Shown: piece by piece, positions 52,701 to 64,000 of the stretch
Layout of the letters: every line of letters begins with the position of its first letter
Position numbering within the stretch: the first letter of the stretch is position 1
Source: Taenia hydatigena
Taxonomy: Eukaryota; Platyhelminthes; Cestoda; Cyclophyllidea; Taeniidae
Assembly (NCBI GenBank): GCA_036345935.2
Contig: JADWOT020000001.1
Span: forward strand, 5,615,788 to 5,679,787
Direction: 5' to 3'
DNA length: 64,000 nt
Program-made: the position numbers and the translations under genes
The notes under the pieces: generated by a model
Seen by the model: the letters and a program-made list of their open reading frames with translations, nothing else
What the model was told of the DNA's origin: nothing
The model's database searches: none

Positions 52701-55700
52701 GTGAGTGAATGAGGCTGCCAATTTTGTTCGTGAATCTTGAGAAGCAAACTCAGATTTCCAACGTCTGTGATCGCTTGATTTTGCTACAGTACATGCAACT
52801 GAGCATTTTTAGGATAATTGACAAGTTTGTCCTTTACTAATAACATCATTGTCTTAATACCGGTAGTTTATGATAAGGTTTTTGAAATTGTATTACTCTT
52901 TTTCGTGACCCTCTGAAAAAATGATCCAACTACGCTACTTCTAGCGGTGCAAAGTTTGAGAGCTTACAGGAGGATGATTGCTAAGGCTGACATGTTTCGA
53001 TTACCGACTTCCGATTCATACAGGCTGTATGAGGTGGATTAAGGTGTCAATGATGCCAATCGTCTCAAAGGTTCTGAGACCTTATTCCTGTTCCGAGATT
53101 ATGCTTTAAAACAAATGTAACTTCCAAAATTATCACACCGTGAGTATTTTTTATGTCTCTCTTATCACGGGCTAAACGCCCTCAGTAGAGCGCTGTAGAC
53201 CCTACCTTCGGCATTTGAAGCTGGAGGTTCAATTTCACCAAAGCTGGATTTGTGCCAGGTTTTGAACCATGTGACATCGGGTGCCCTCAAGTAATAGCAA
53301 TTGGCCTGAAAACTGATCTACTCTTGGAACTAATCCCCTTGGTGCTATTTGATTGTTTAATTTGTGGATGCCACTATTTGTCTTTTGAAGGCGACTTTAA
53401 GGTCATTTCAGAATTTATTTCATTTTTTTACGAAAAACACAATTCATTGGCTACAGTACTCCCTCTTCCATTGTCATCGCTTATTTTCCTCTATCCTGTG
53501 ATGTCTGCCTTAATAATTAACTAGATTGCTGCTGTTAGTTCAGATACAGTGCCTTAGTCATCTCACTAAAACCCTGATATGTTCCTGTGTTTTGTGTTTT
53601 CTCAGAATACTTGGATTCTCTGTGAATATAAATATCTCGGTGCGATTGTTAGTCCCAGCACTTTTGACCTCCTTATTAACTTCCGGAAGCAATCCGGTCC
53701 CTAGTTAGGCGAGGAATTTCTGGGTCTTAAAGCTTTCCCCATAATCCTCCAAGTGACTAGCGCATTTCTTCCCCTTTCAGTGGATGGTCGTCCTATCACC
53801 CAGGTAGCCTCCCAAGTCCACCTCGTGGACCGCTTCAGTCTGGCAATTTGGATCACTCGACGAGTGGTACCAATGGCGCAACTTCGCCCCCCTTCCACCT
53901 CCAACACTACAGCTCCTCTTCCTCCACCTCCACCCACCATTCCCGCCGATCTGCCTGGCCTCCTAGTATGTTTGGAGCAGCGACACTGCGTTCTTCGCCT
54001 CTCTGATGCCCGAGTCGCTGCGGTCCGTCTCTGTCTCGCCGCCGTTGCTTCGGCAGCAGCGGAGCAAATGGAGAGGGTTACAGAGAGTCATCCACCACCA
54101 CTGCCGGCGTCAGTGCCACACAGCTCAGAGATTCGTCGACCGAGGCGCTCCAAACAACAGATTCGAACGTCCTCCATTACGCTTGAGGTACCAGCGCTAC
54201 GACGGACAATCGTGGTCACATTCAGCATGCACGAACTTATCCTTCAACTTGACGCACGAGGTCGCCCACTGGCGGAGTGCCGGTTGGCCTCCACCGCAGC
54301 TCGATTTAGTCGATCAACTGACCCGGCGCGCTCCACGACCACGTATGAAGTCTGCCTGCAAGTGCACAGTCTCACTATCGCTGATGCTCTTTGCGGTCTG
54401 GGGGGAGATTTCGACCTATTGGCAGCATCGCATCGTAATGTTCGGTACGACCTTATGCCCTTCGCTCTTCCTCCGTCTACATTGTTCTGTACTAGCGTCA
54501 CAACACAGGCAACATGTCTCATAATTTTTTTCAATCTGCGATTTCACCGGATCGTGTCACGAACGGATTGGCCAAGTTTAAGACAAATTGGCGAATGCAG
54601 GGTAGTCTTGAACTTTTTTGGCCCGGTGAAGGCGGTTGTGCAAGTCATGCTGCTAAAAAAGAGCTATAAAAAATATCGGCTACGATGGCCGATTCCGTAT
54701 TGCTCAAGCGCAATCGGAATGGATGTAGAAATTCAACGTGACTTCGGCAGTCTCCCCTTTGTGATTAGCTGCTGCTGTTTTTTTCAGTTTTCACTAACAA
54801 CCCCTTGATCCCTCTTCGGTAAGGTGAAATGCGACTAGGTGAAACCTTTATTGCAACTGCACACCAAAGGAGCATGTCAACGGAATATGATGAACGAAGA
54901 CCATATATGCTACTCGAAACTGTCTTTGTGCTACATCAAGACTCCGGATCACCCCCTTTTTTCCTTGTCTTCTTTGTTTTCCTTGTTCAGACTGGACACT
55001 CTCTCAGGCAATCTAAACGTCAGCGGCGGTGGCGATAGTAGTTCCGCTAAGCGCCGCTCCCGACAGCAATTAATGCGTGGTAGCATTAGTAATTTCGTTG
55101 TGACCCGGCCCTTCTTTGATCCAATCGGTGATAGTAGCGAAGGTAATTGAAGCGAATTGTGTTTGGTCGCATTTATTAATTTAAGAACTGCTATTCCTAC
55201 ATCGTTTTTAGACTCCTCTACGGCGCTAATTCGAGTGAAGTACTTCCAGTCGTCAACAGGCATGAAAACCTCTCGTCTCCTTGACGTCAAATTTCGACAT
55301 TTGGATCTTTTGGGTAAATGATTGCCCGCATATAATGAGCTTTACATGGGAGGCTTGTCTGGAGATGTAGAGAGCGGAGTGTCAATCACTTGGCTGAGTC
55401 AACGATCGTAAAATATTCACACCATTATTTTGATACCTGTAATTAGGTGATACTTAGATATTCATCCCTGGAGTGAAATGCATGTTATGCTCCATCTTTA
55501 AGTCATGGGGGCAGAGTCTATAGGCACAAGTATGGAACGTTAATCGTTAAATTTCACTCTTCGACATGGTGACGATTGGTGGAGGAGCAATTACTCGTGT
55601 TTGAACGTATCATGTGACTACGTCTGTGCGGTGAGCCAGAAAGAAGAGGCTAGGAAGCTTATGTCACCCAGCTTAAACTAAAAAAGGCGACGCAGGGTTT

Positions 55701-58700
55701 AGTGGTGCGGCTTTTGTAAATGGAAGATGCGGACGTGTGGGTGGGTGGTAGGTCTTGAATTTTCAAAGGCGATTTAGAGGTTCTCTACTGGGTGATCGAA
55801 GAAGTAATGTTGCCAAAAAGTCTAGTTAGCTGTTGCCATGACCAACAAGAATGAGAACTGAGGAATATTAACTGAAGAGGACTTATTCTGTATTATTTTA
55901 TAAGCCACTCAGACTTGTGAGACTGTCAGTTGTTGTTAAGAAGGTGGTAATGCTCTACTGCCCATTTTTGTCTTCATTGAACCACAGATCAACCACCACT
56001 AACTTGAAAGCAATTGGTGCATCAGCAGTGTTTTAGTAGATCATATGCTTCTGCCAAATTCAGAGATAAGGCCTGCATTTTACTTACAGGAAACCTGGAC
56101 ACCCTCGTGGAGTTGATCGCATTCGTGCGCTGTGTTGTACCGGTGTCGGAGCCCAGAAATGAACCACACAGCCTCAATTTATCTACGGCTCACACGGCCT
56201 CTATGGTTGCTGAAAGTGTCGAAAATGGCGGTAGTGATGGTAATCCTAACATTAGTGACAGCCTGGAACTGTCGATAAGCGTGGAGCGACTCAGTCTCGT
56301 GTTGATTCGCGTGAAGGCGGCACCTGAAGCAGAGGACACGGCAGAAGTCAGCGGTGTGGTGGCGGAGGAGGAAGGGGAATACTCATTTTCTCCTCCATCA
56401 GCCACTGCAGAACGCATTGCCACCATCACCCTCCTTGGCGTGCACTTTCAATCTCAAGACAGTAAGTTAAAAAGTGTTAAAAACTTCCTTCACATTCGCT
56501 GCTCCGTTATGAGGGGTTTTATTTTTATTGCCTAATAAAGATAATCTTCAGGTTAATATTCTTCATCACGAGCATTCACAGCTTCCCATTCAGTTTTATC
56601 ATATTGAAGAACCAAAACTGTTCTTCCTGTCTTAATTGTCAAAGGCATGCTCTGCTTACTACCACAGACCACAACAACTTGCGCGTGAGCCTGGCCGGTC
56701 TGCAGGTGCTGGATTTAATGGAGGTGGAGTCAAGCTTCATGGTACCGAACAGGGTACAGCATCGTCACATCTTTGCCGCGGGCCGCTGCCTGGACCCCGA
56801 GTTGCCCGACGCTGTGCTCGCCTGGTCTGCTGCAAAGTCCGTCTTCACGCTTACTGCGCGCTGCCACAGCGCCTCTGGGTACCACATCATGGTAAATAGC
56901 GTCATTTTCAATAGTTTGGGCTACTTATCTTTGTTCTCTGGTGAGCTAAGCGGCCTCTCTCTCCCTCCCTAATCAATATGTCATCCTTACTCTTAACGGA
57001 TTCGGTAATTTTAAGGTTGATCAAATGAAAGTTTGTACTTTTACTTCTCCTCTGCTTCTTCCCTCCTTCCATCAATTTCTCCCCCTTATCTCAAGTGAGG
57101 CATCCCTTCTTCTTCCATGTCTTTTTTAGGCGCCACTGTTTCACTGGAATAGTTTTATGGTCTGAATCCTAACGTTACCACTTCTCCCCATTAAATTATT
57201 TCGGGCATATCCTGCCGCAGTGCCACTAATAGAGTTTCTGAATTTTCCTTGAAAACGGAATGGAGAATGGGAGTCTGCCAGTAAGTTCAACACCAACGTT
57301 TAGAATGCCTGAGTGACGAGCGACTTGGATCCCCATGCCACCTATGTTGGGTTCGGATTATAGTCAACCACAAGGATCTACAAACTGCTCTGCATGCTTA
57401 CCCAAACATCACTTTATCATCCAATTTTACCGTCGACTTAAACTACTTTCCACCTCTTGGTGACACATTGATTGATTGTGTTTCAAGTATCAGTCTTTCA
57501 GTTCTTTTCATGACTTCTGGGATTACTTTTTCGGGCTTTTTACCTTTTTTTGATGGGAAGCTTACTTAAGAGTAAAAAATACCGCTAAAGCAGGCGTACT
57601 TCGTGTAGAAGGATTAAACCTAAAGCGCTCTTTTAAGTCCCGTTTAATCGGGCATTTCGGCCTTAGAAATTATCCAGCCTGGTTCTTATTCCTCTCAAGT
57701 TAGGTCTGAATTTTCAAATACTTATTTCATAAGCACAAAAGAATCTTTATTTCAAAACGAAAATATCCTTATTTATTCTAACTGATGAGTATTTTCTATC
57801 ACCCTTCCGTAGTTGGAGGTCTCCAGTCCTGTGTACGTACACAAACCACGCGCTCTGCACGAGATTTCAGCTTGGTTTTCTCGTCTCTATCACCGAAACA
57901 CGGAGGTGGGTGTCCTTGCACTCCGATTGGCCAAGTCAGCTGTCAACTCCGCTGTTGCTGCTGCCACTGCGCCCCCGCAACAACAGCAACTAGCACCATC
58001 ATCTTCTCCGTCCTCATCACGAATCGCCTCCCTCCATGCCATCTTTGAACAACCCGTAATTGTGTTTCCCGCCGGTCCTGTCTCTCCCCGTGTTCTCATC
58101 GCACGTCTCGGTCGCTTAATGCTGCGCAATGGTGGAAGTGCTGACAACTGCGGTAAAGGTGTCGATGGTGGAGATAGCTTCACTCCGTTACGCTTTGTGC
58201 AGCTGAGCGTGGCCCACGCATCTCTTTCCGCCCTCGATGTTTCTGACGAGCGTGGGGTGCCGAGAGTGAGGGGCGCCTCTGAGGCGGTGCAAGCGATGCT
58301 TGTGCTCGCTCACTACCTCGGCCTTGTCACCTCGCCCATGGAACACTGTGTGTTGGAGGACATATCTGCCGACATAATAGTAGGTTTGGGAGCGGCATTG
58401 GAGAGCGAATTGTGAAATTCTTTACCTTTTCCTCTAGGTAAAACGACAGACTCTCTCTAGACCACGAGGCGAAACGGAGACGGGCACAATAAATTGGCCA
58501 GATGATTTCAATCCCATGGTGACCAGCTTCCCTTTTGATGAAGATGAAGAGTTAGGAGCATCGGAGGAGGCTTCAAGCAAACCAGAATTGTGGATCACAA
58601 TGTCAGCTTGCCTCACGCAACCTCTCCACGTGCGACTTTCCAAGAGCGTCTACCACCAGCTCTTACAGACCATGAACAACCTCACCTACTTTGGGGAAAC

Positions 58701-61700
58701 GGTTGATGGGGATGATGGTGGTGGGGATAGTTCAGCATCCTCACAAAAGTCCAGTAGGGAGCGGATTAACACTGAGGTGAGTTGCTTATCTGCATGTCTA
58801 ACTGTCTATCTGGTTTAACCGTTATGTGTATTATCTTTTTTATCCTCCTCAAGTAAAACCCTTTTTCGCCTTTGTTATCATGCACATGGTTGCCTCTCTT
58901 TCTCCCTCCAAAAGATCGATTCACAAGTTCAGATGGAGGAAGCGGCTTCAGCTGTGATGGTGCCGGGTCTAGCGATGCGATTCCGTATGCCCCTGTTGTT
59001 GGTGGAGACTTTTACGGAGATGAGCGGTGAGGCGCATCCTCTGGGATTGACTCGGCTGAGTCTTTGCGAGTTCTTTGTTGCCGCTTCACGAATTCCTTCC
59101 GCACCCGGTAGGAACAGCGGTGGCGGGCTTACGCATATTGAAGCTACACTGGCTTCGCTGCTGTTGGAAAACCTTCTTCCGGGTCAGTTGTCGGGTTTGT
59201 TCAGATCCACTGTCGTCATCACCACTTTTCACTTTCTTTCCGTTCAGATTCTGGCTCATCTAAGCTAAGCCATCTTCTCCCTTACCACTTATCCATATCC
59301 TTTCGAATGCAAGATGTATCCATACTTTTGTAGAGGTACACTGGTGTTCAATAGATGAGGGTATTAAGTCCTCCCATTGACCTCATGTACTGTTTATCAG
59401 CTGGCCTACCTCGGTGATGTTAAAGCCTTTCTTGATTAATTTTTCACTCAGTCAAGTCCAATAGGATAATTACTCATACTGACACCTCAAGTGCTCACAA
59501 ATTTTATGGGAGTCAGTGTAGGTGGAAGGTTGCCATCTGGGGTATATTTCACGTCATTGGAACTCTTCTCTTACCTTTTCAAACCATTGCTGGGGTGCAG
59601 TCATTTGAAAACAGAAGATCGCCACTTTTGTTGAGTTCTAACCTCTCTAATGTAGGTAGCTCCTCACTTTAAGAGCTCTTGATTAATTAATTAATCCTGA
59701 GAACTAGCCTTCAATCATTGCATTCTAGCTACATTGAAGATACCTGGAACGGAGCTCATCTCTCCCATAAAATGTTGAGTGCTTGATTCTTTAACATCCA
59801 ACCACTCACCTTGAGGTCAGATCACCGAACAGAGCCTATTCTTTTCCGAGTTGGGTGTCGAAGCATTTTGATATAATGCCACTGGCTTTCTCTCACCATC
59901 CTTCAGGATGAAAAACGAACCAATGTTTGTGCGTGGAAAGCTGTCCTCAGTTCTATAGACTATTCGTTAAAATTTGGACCGCTCTGATTGCCTCCTTGGC
60001 TGAGGCATCCGACCTTTCGGCACGAAATGTATGGATCTTGGTTTCCTTCAGGCTACAGCGAGGAGAACCGCTACCTTCTCTATTCTCACCTTCCATCAAA
60101 ATCTCAACCATCACCATGGTCCCGTAATCTTCGTCGACGTCCACTGGCCGCCTCCTGTCCGAGTCTCATTGAGAGCTCTTCCTGGACCTCTCTCACCGAT
60201 CCTGTCGCCTTTCCCTTCTCGAAAAGTCTTCAGAGAGCCCCTCTTTCAATCAATTTCGGTTTCTCTAATGGCGAGAAAGAGGAGGAGAGAGCGGGGTCAA
60301 AAGTGATTACGGGTGGCAGGTGTAGGGTATGGCAAAGTGCCTTTGAATTCATTTTTTACCTTGAACAAATAGTCAAATTCTATTTTAGTAGTTGCTCATT
60401 TTTCAGCACTTTCATATTATAATTCATATACTCCTTTATAATTTTATTGGGACTACATATCCGCCAATTCAGTGTACGAAACTCCTCTATCATAGATCCG
60501 TCCCACTCAAGACGTCATTTTTTGGGGAGATGAGGAGCAAATCAACTTCCCCATCTTACTTTTGACTTTTTGATGCGTTAAGGGATGCTGAAATGCGTAA
60601 ATTTTTAAGATATGCGGCATTGTTCAAGGATTACGCTCTTTTAGCGCCACCGCGATGATTTCTTCAACCCCATTTGTTTAATTGCGAAATGGCGTTTCCC
60701 TTCGCCTCACACACACACACACAAATGGCAAAACAGAGTGGTTCGGTTTTCATCCTGTATTGTTGTCATTTGGTCTTGCAGTTTAGTAGGTCATTACGCT
60801 GGCGTAAAAATTACCCTTGAAAATTCAGTCTGAAGGTGACTGATGGCGAAAAAACGATATTTGGTCACATGTCGAGTGTTGTCTAAATAAAGGCATTTGT
60901 AAACGCAAATTCATCTTCATCAGAACGAGCGTGGTCGATACAAAGTTCTGGATGGAGTTTAACCCTAAAACTATTTTAAAAAAACATGAGGAGGGCGGCC
61001 GAATAGGTTGCGCGAAAGGTAGATGTGGGTATGGGTTCTGCACAGGCCCATACACTTCGAAATTGGCTTCTACTACCTTAACTTCGAAACATGTAAGGCA
61101 TTTTCGGGACCTTTCTCGTTATTACCCATTAGAAGGACATTTTTGTTACCTCGAAAGAGAGGATTTTTTGGAAGAATGCCATTCCATACGCTGAAGTTTT
61201 CCTTTATGCTCGTTTTTTGTCACCATCCAAATTAGTGGATGCCAAATTTGAATAACCCTATGCCCAATGGGGTGGGGCTTTTCGTATTTTGACCAAAAAT
61301 ATTCGATGAGTCTCCAATTTTAAACAACTTCTTTGTTGGATATTTACTTCAGCGCCATTCATTGCGGACCGGGCAGCTTCAACGCCCGACTGAAGAAAAA
61401 ACAGTTGATGCAGAGGGTGATCAATTTGTTCGGATCCGTATCCTTCTGGTGGATCGAAGCTCCCCTCTTTTCGCCACAAAGTACCAATCAGTGAGTTAGT
61501 AACTCAATATATGTTTTCTTACTTTGCCTAACTTCCGTAAGGTGATTTTTAGAGGGAAAACGGTCAACCAATTTCTCATTAGCCATTAATTTTACCGTTG
61601 ATCAGTTCATCCTAACTCTTGCCTTAATGCACTAAGCTGTCTGATGCCTGGGTCCTTTCGGTGCCTTGGTAGACCAGCGGCAGGAATGAAAAAGTTTATT

Positions 61701-63977
61701 TATCTATTCTTGGGTTGACTTCACGCAGAGGCTACTTTGATCGGTAAAGTTGGTTAGCGTTTGTATTTAACTGACCAACTCGGTTACTGGTATCTACGCT
61801 CATGTATTTGTACCACTTGTAGACACTAAGTCCACTTTATTTACACTTTCTTTTTAAAAATACAGCTCAAAATATCAGTGAAGCATTATGATAGTCCAGA
61901 ACTGATGGTCGCGACGAAAAAATTGAGGATAGTCCGTGTGGCGGATTTTAAGAACTGACTGAAGTAGAGTTAGAGGTTTCAATCCTACCAGCTCAAAATA
62001 CCATTGCCTTCAGTGGTTTGTTTTTTTTCGCTTCCACTCAGACGCCTGGATTTGTGGATGTGGCCTTCTCATCCCTCACCTGCTACTTTAGCCTCCACCC
62101 CTGGGTGCTGCTGTTGGATTTTCTCGGTTTAGGCTCGCCTCTCACCGCTTGCGATGAGTTTGGCACTCCGACAACATCTGCCACCCCTTCCTCCACTTCC
62201 ACTGCTGCACTGGCTCGTAAAGGTATCGCTTGCTTAGACATTATATAATTAATTCAGCCAGTCACTCATCTGCCTCCCAAACCACTTGCTCACCCACTTA
62301 AATGATCTGCCGACCGCATTGGCAGCTTGTTGATTCATTTATCTATCCAATCCGCCATTCATCAATTAATGCATCCGAATCTTCACTTTTCCATTCATGC
62401 ATTTATCCATGTGTCTCTCTACCCTAGATTTGTCCATTCAGTATTCATTCATTCATTCTCTTACTGCCATTCATGTGCTTGTCGCATTCACTCACTATTT
62501 CACTCGCTCTTGGCTACATCCCCACAGTTTAGACTATGGCGGCAGCCAGACCTAAATCATCCCGAACTTTTTCAAAATACACGCTGTGTTAATTTTAGTA
62601 TCCGCACCAGACAGCGATTTCCAACCGGCTAAAGATACAGAAACGTTGGCATCGGAGGCGGGAACGTTAACTGTAATGACTTTGAGCGTCTCGACCTTCT
62701 CCCTTCTCCTCGACACTGTCCCCAAGGGCTCCTGTCCAGCGTCACCCCTTCTTCGTGCCTCCGCTAGACGTCTCCATCTTTGCCTAACCAACCATAGCCG
62801 ACACATTGACGCCGGTGGCGGATGGTTGCACATTTCCGGCCGTCTTGCCTCTGCTTCGGTGCACGATCTCACGCCGCAGGGGCGTCGCCTTTACCCTCAA
62901 CGCTTCCTGGCTGGCGGCGGTGGTGATGGTTGTGGAGACTATCTTGTTTTTGCGCTTACAAAGTACCAATTACCCGACCCTGATGTGACACGCCGTGCTG
63001 AAGATGGAAAACTGGAGCTGAGGCTGGGTCCGGCTTACTATGTGCACACACAAGCTTTCCTCGTTACCACGATTCAAACACTGGATAGCTTTTTACAGTA
63101 CCAAGATCTCATGAATAGGGTGAGAGCTTCGTCAGAGGGGTATAAGGTGAGTAATAGCGCCCATTATCACTTACTGAATGTTTTGACTTCTGGAAACGCT
63201 GAGCCTGTGTAGCTGACTTAATCAGGGCATTTTGAGTGAAATTAGAGCCTCGTCTGAAGATTCCAAGATGTATGATTCCGTACGTGGTTCGCCATTGGTC
63301 AATCGCTATGAAGTGAAGTGTGGGCTTTGATCTCATCAAGACCGTCTGATAATAATGAATATGCTTTTATTAGTTTTGTTTGAAGAATTTGGTGGGTTCA
63401 CTTCCGCTGAGGGCGTTTAGAAGGTGCTTAGTTGTATGGTAAAGTAAAGCTGATCTTCTCAAGATTGCGTTCTATTACATCCTGACTGTTACTGCTCTGC
63501 ATTTATTATCTTTAAACCCATATCATCCAACTGGGCTGTTCAGCTGCAAACCTCTAAAGCTCTGCTAAGAGCAACCATATTCTTTTAAACGAGTAAAAGA
63601 TGTTAGACACGTTCTGCCATGATGTCATCCACATAACGCCAATGCCATTCCTGGTGGAATCGTAAGGCTCTGGGGTGCGGAAGCGTTTCATCAGAAGCGT
63701 GAGTGGAGGTCCTTTTCGTTGTCGTGTAATCCGAACCTTGGAAAGGGGCTAAAAGAAGTGAAACGAATATTCATCTGTTATTGACTCATCCGTCCACTCG
63801 ATCTACCCTAGGTTCGCCAAGGCGCACCTATCTCAATGCGTCTTCGGCTGGACGTGAAGGCGGAGGCACCGATCCTCGTAGTACCCGTCTCTCCCGCCAG
63901 CGAGAGCGTCCTCGTTTGCAATCTAGGCACCCTCACTGCTGTCAACGACTTCTGCTGGCACACTGACGTCGTCAACC
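37755..63977 (+). CDS. VPS13D: VPS13D, bridge-like lipid transfer protein (N-terminal ~2250 aa, 3' end outside window)
   Basis: Long hydrophobic-groove protein moving lipids between organelles; in animals it acts at ER-mitochondria and peroxisome contacts. Exons: 37755-38399, 38441-38763, 38823-39132, 42200-42604, 44426-44682, 46508-46617, 51365-51750, 52254-52405, 52504-52700, 53781-54444, 54991-55142, 55212-55313, 56090-56461, 56668-56891, 57813-58379, 58438-58776, 58915-59182, 60052-60302, 61353-61490, 62042-62222, 62599-63146, 63812-63977. Phases join throughout; the 60302 donor (60319 is the alternative) is least sure. The chorein start MLVRLVNAVLQRFLGQYVEN is followed by DTERLSYSL and LPLRLKSGLIARVQLSIPL. 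The D subtype is supported by GGDFDLLAASHRNV, NLDTLVELIAF, FVDVAFSSLTCYFSLHPWV then LDFLGLGS, and LPDPDVTRRAEDGKLELRL then YYVHTQAF. Start chosen at the ATG 11 bases after a strong acceptor. The UBA and C-terminal domains would lie to the right. Confidence 0.93.
38400..38440 (+). other. 41-bp GC-AG intron in VPS13D
   Basis: The donor reads TGG|GCAAGT and the acceptor TTCTATAG. Only this choice keeps the frame: QATDASW joins NPSGRSSNQQIEF, and animal VPS13A/C have QTTDQYW at the same place. The nearby GT donors (38404, 38421) give a stop or an impossibly short intron. Confidence 0.7.
39133..42199 (+). other. VPS13D intron 3 (3.1 kb), nothing recognised inside
   Basis: Donor GTTAGT at 39133 and acceptor CTTGCAG at 42199. 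Interior frames are short and show no VPS13 similarity. The protein reads well straight across the junction into the tryptophan-rich exon. No repeats matching the TRIM LTR were seen. Confidence 0.6.
46618..51364 (+). other. VPS13D intron 6 (4.7 kb), contains an (AAT)n run
   Basis: Donor GTAAGG at 46618 and acceptor CCTACAG at 51364. The exons on either side join in phase (codon GAT split after G). The only distinct interior feature is a short AAT repeat at 49743-49764. No second gene was recognised on either strand. Confidence 0.6.
49743..49764 (+). repeat. (AAT)n microsatellite
   Basis: About seven consecutive ATA/AAT units in VPS13D intron 6. Confidence 0.9.
52356..52370 (+). other. candidate phospho-FFAT motif (VAP-binding) in VPS13D
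   Basis: The exon 52254-52405 encodes an acidic stretch GDGSDGDEESDVFATPCGTP, about residues 836-855. An aromatic residue (Phe about 848) sits two before a Thr-Pro (Thr about 850) with acids upstream. Human VPS13D carries a phospho-FFAT motif, DEYKTPL, in the same acidic linker between the same two domains. This would tether the protein to ER VAP proteins once the Thr is phosphorylated. Equivalence is inferred from position and pattern. Confidence 0.55.
60708..60723 (+). repeat. (CA)8 microsatellite
   Basis: Eight consecutive CA units in the VPS13D intron between exons ending at 60302 and starting at 61353. Confidence 0.9.
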
Positions 63978-64000
63978 GTAAAGGTGTTGGTAGTCCTCCA

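Noticed and set aside
59248..59315. Possible VPS13D exon after an acceptor CCGTTCAG
   Set aside because: The exon ending at 59182 joins in phase and with better similarity to the exon starting at 60052 (LLLENLLPG then YSEENRYLLYS), leaving no room for it.

Overview
This is a eukaryotic nuclear window from a flatworm, most probably a taeniid tapeworm (Echinococcus/Taenia group). Genes are broken into many exons with GT-AG introns of about 40 bp to 5 kb. Several dispersed copies of a 185-bp TGTAG...CTACA long terminal repeat are present. One pair forms a complete 897-bp non-coding LTR element flanked by a 5-bp target duplication, matching the Ta-TRIM elements described from taeniid tapeworms. 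The taxon call is inference from that repeat and from gene structure, with no sequence search behind it.

Four protein-coding genes were recovered by joining exons by hand, checking splice sites and reading phase. (1) Minus strand, 19140 down to 2015: an FLVCR-type major facilitator transporter (choline/ethanolamine/heme family). Nine exons were found; one connecting exon and the C-terminal exon are unresolved. (2) Minus strand, 26239 down to 20157: a complete nine-exon, 367-residue Rab effector with a Slp/rabphilin-type Rab-binding domain around a FYVE-like zinc finger, no C2 domain and an unrecognised C-terminal half. (3) Plus strand, 31246-35021: a complete five-exon GHITM/TMBIM5 mitochondrial BAX-inhibitor-1 family protein of 353 residues. 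(4) Plus strand, 37755 to beyond the right edge: about the N-terminal half (about 2250 residues, 22 exons) of the bridge-like lipid transfer protein VPS13D.

Layout: 1-2014 holds no recognised exon. 2015-19140 is the FLVCR gene, with a 611-bp pure-purine tract (6347-6957) and the full TRIM element (9041-9937) in its largest intron. 19141-20156 is a short spacer with an LTR relic. 20157-26256 is the Rab effector. 26257-31234 is a divergent-promoter spacer with TRIM relics. 31235-35021 is GHITM. 35022-37743 is a spacer with a solo LTR. 37744 to the end is VPS13D.

The two left genes point left and the two right genes point right, so the 5-kb spacer 26257-31234 separates divergent transcription units. 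GHITM and VPS13D are both linked to mitochondria in animals, but their adjacency may be chance. All four start codons lie 2-17 bases downstream of a splice-acceptor-like AG, which suggests 5'UTR introns or spliced-leader addition. Exon ends were read by eye, so errors of a base or two are possible.
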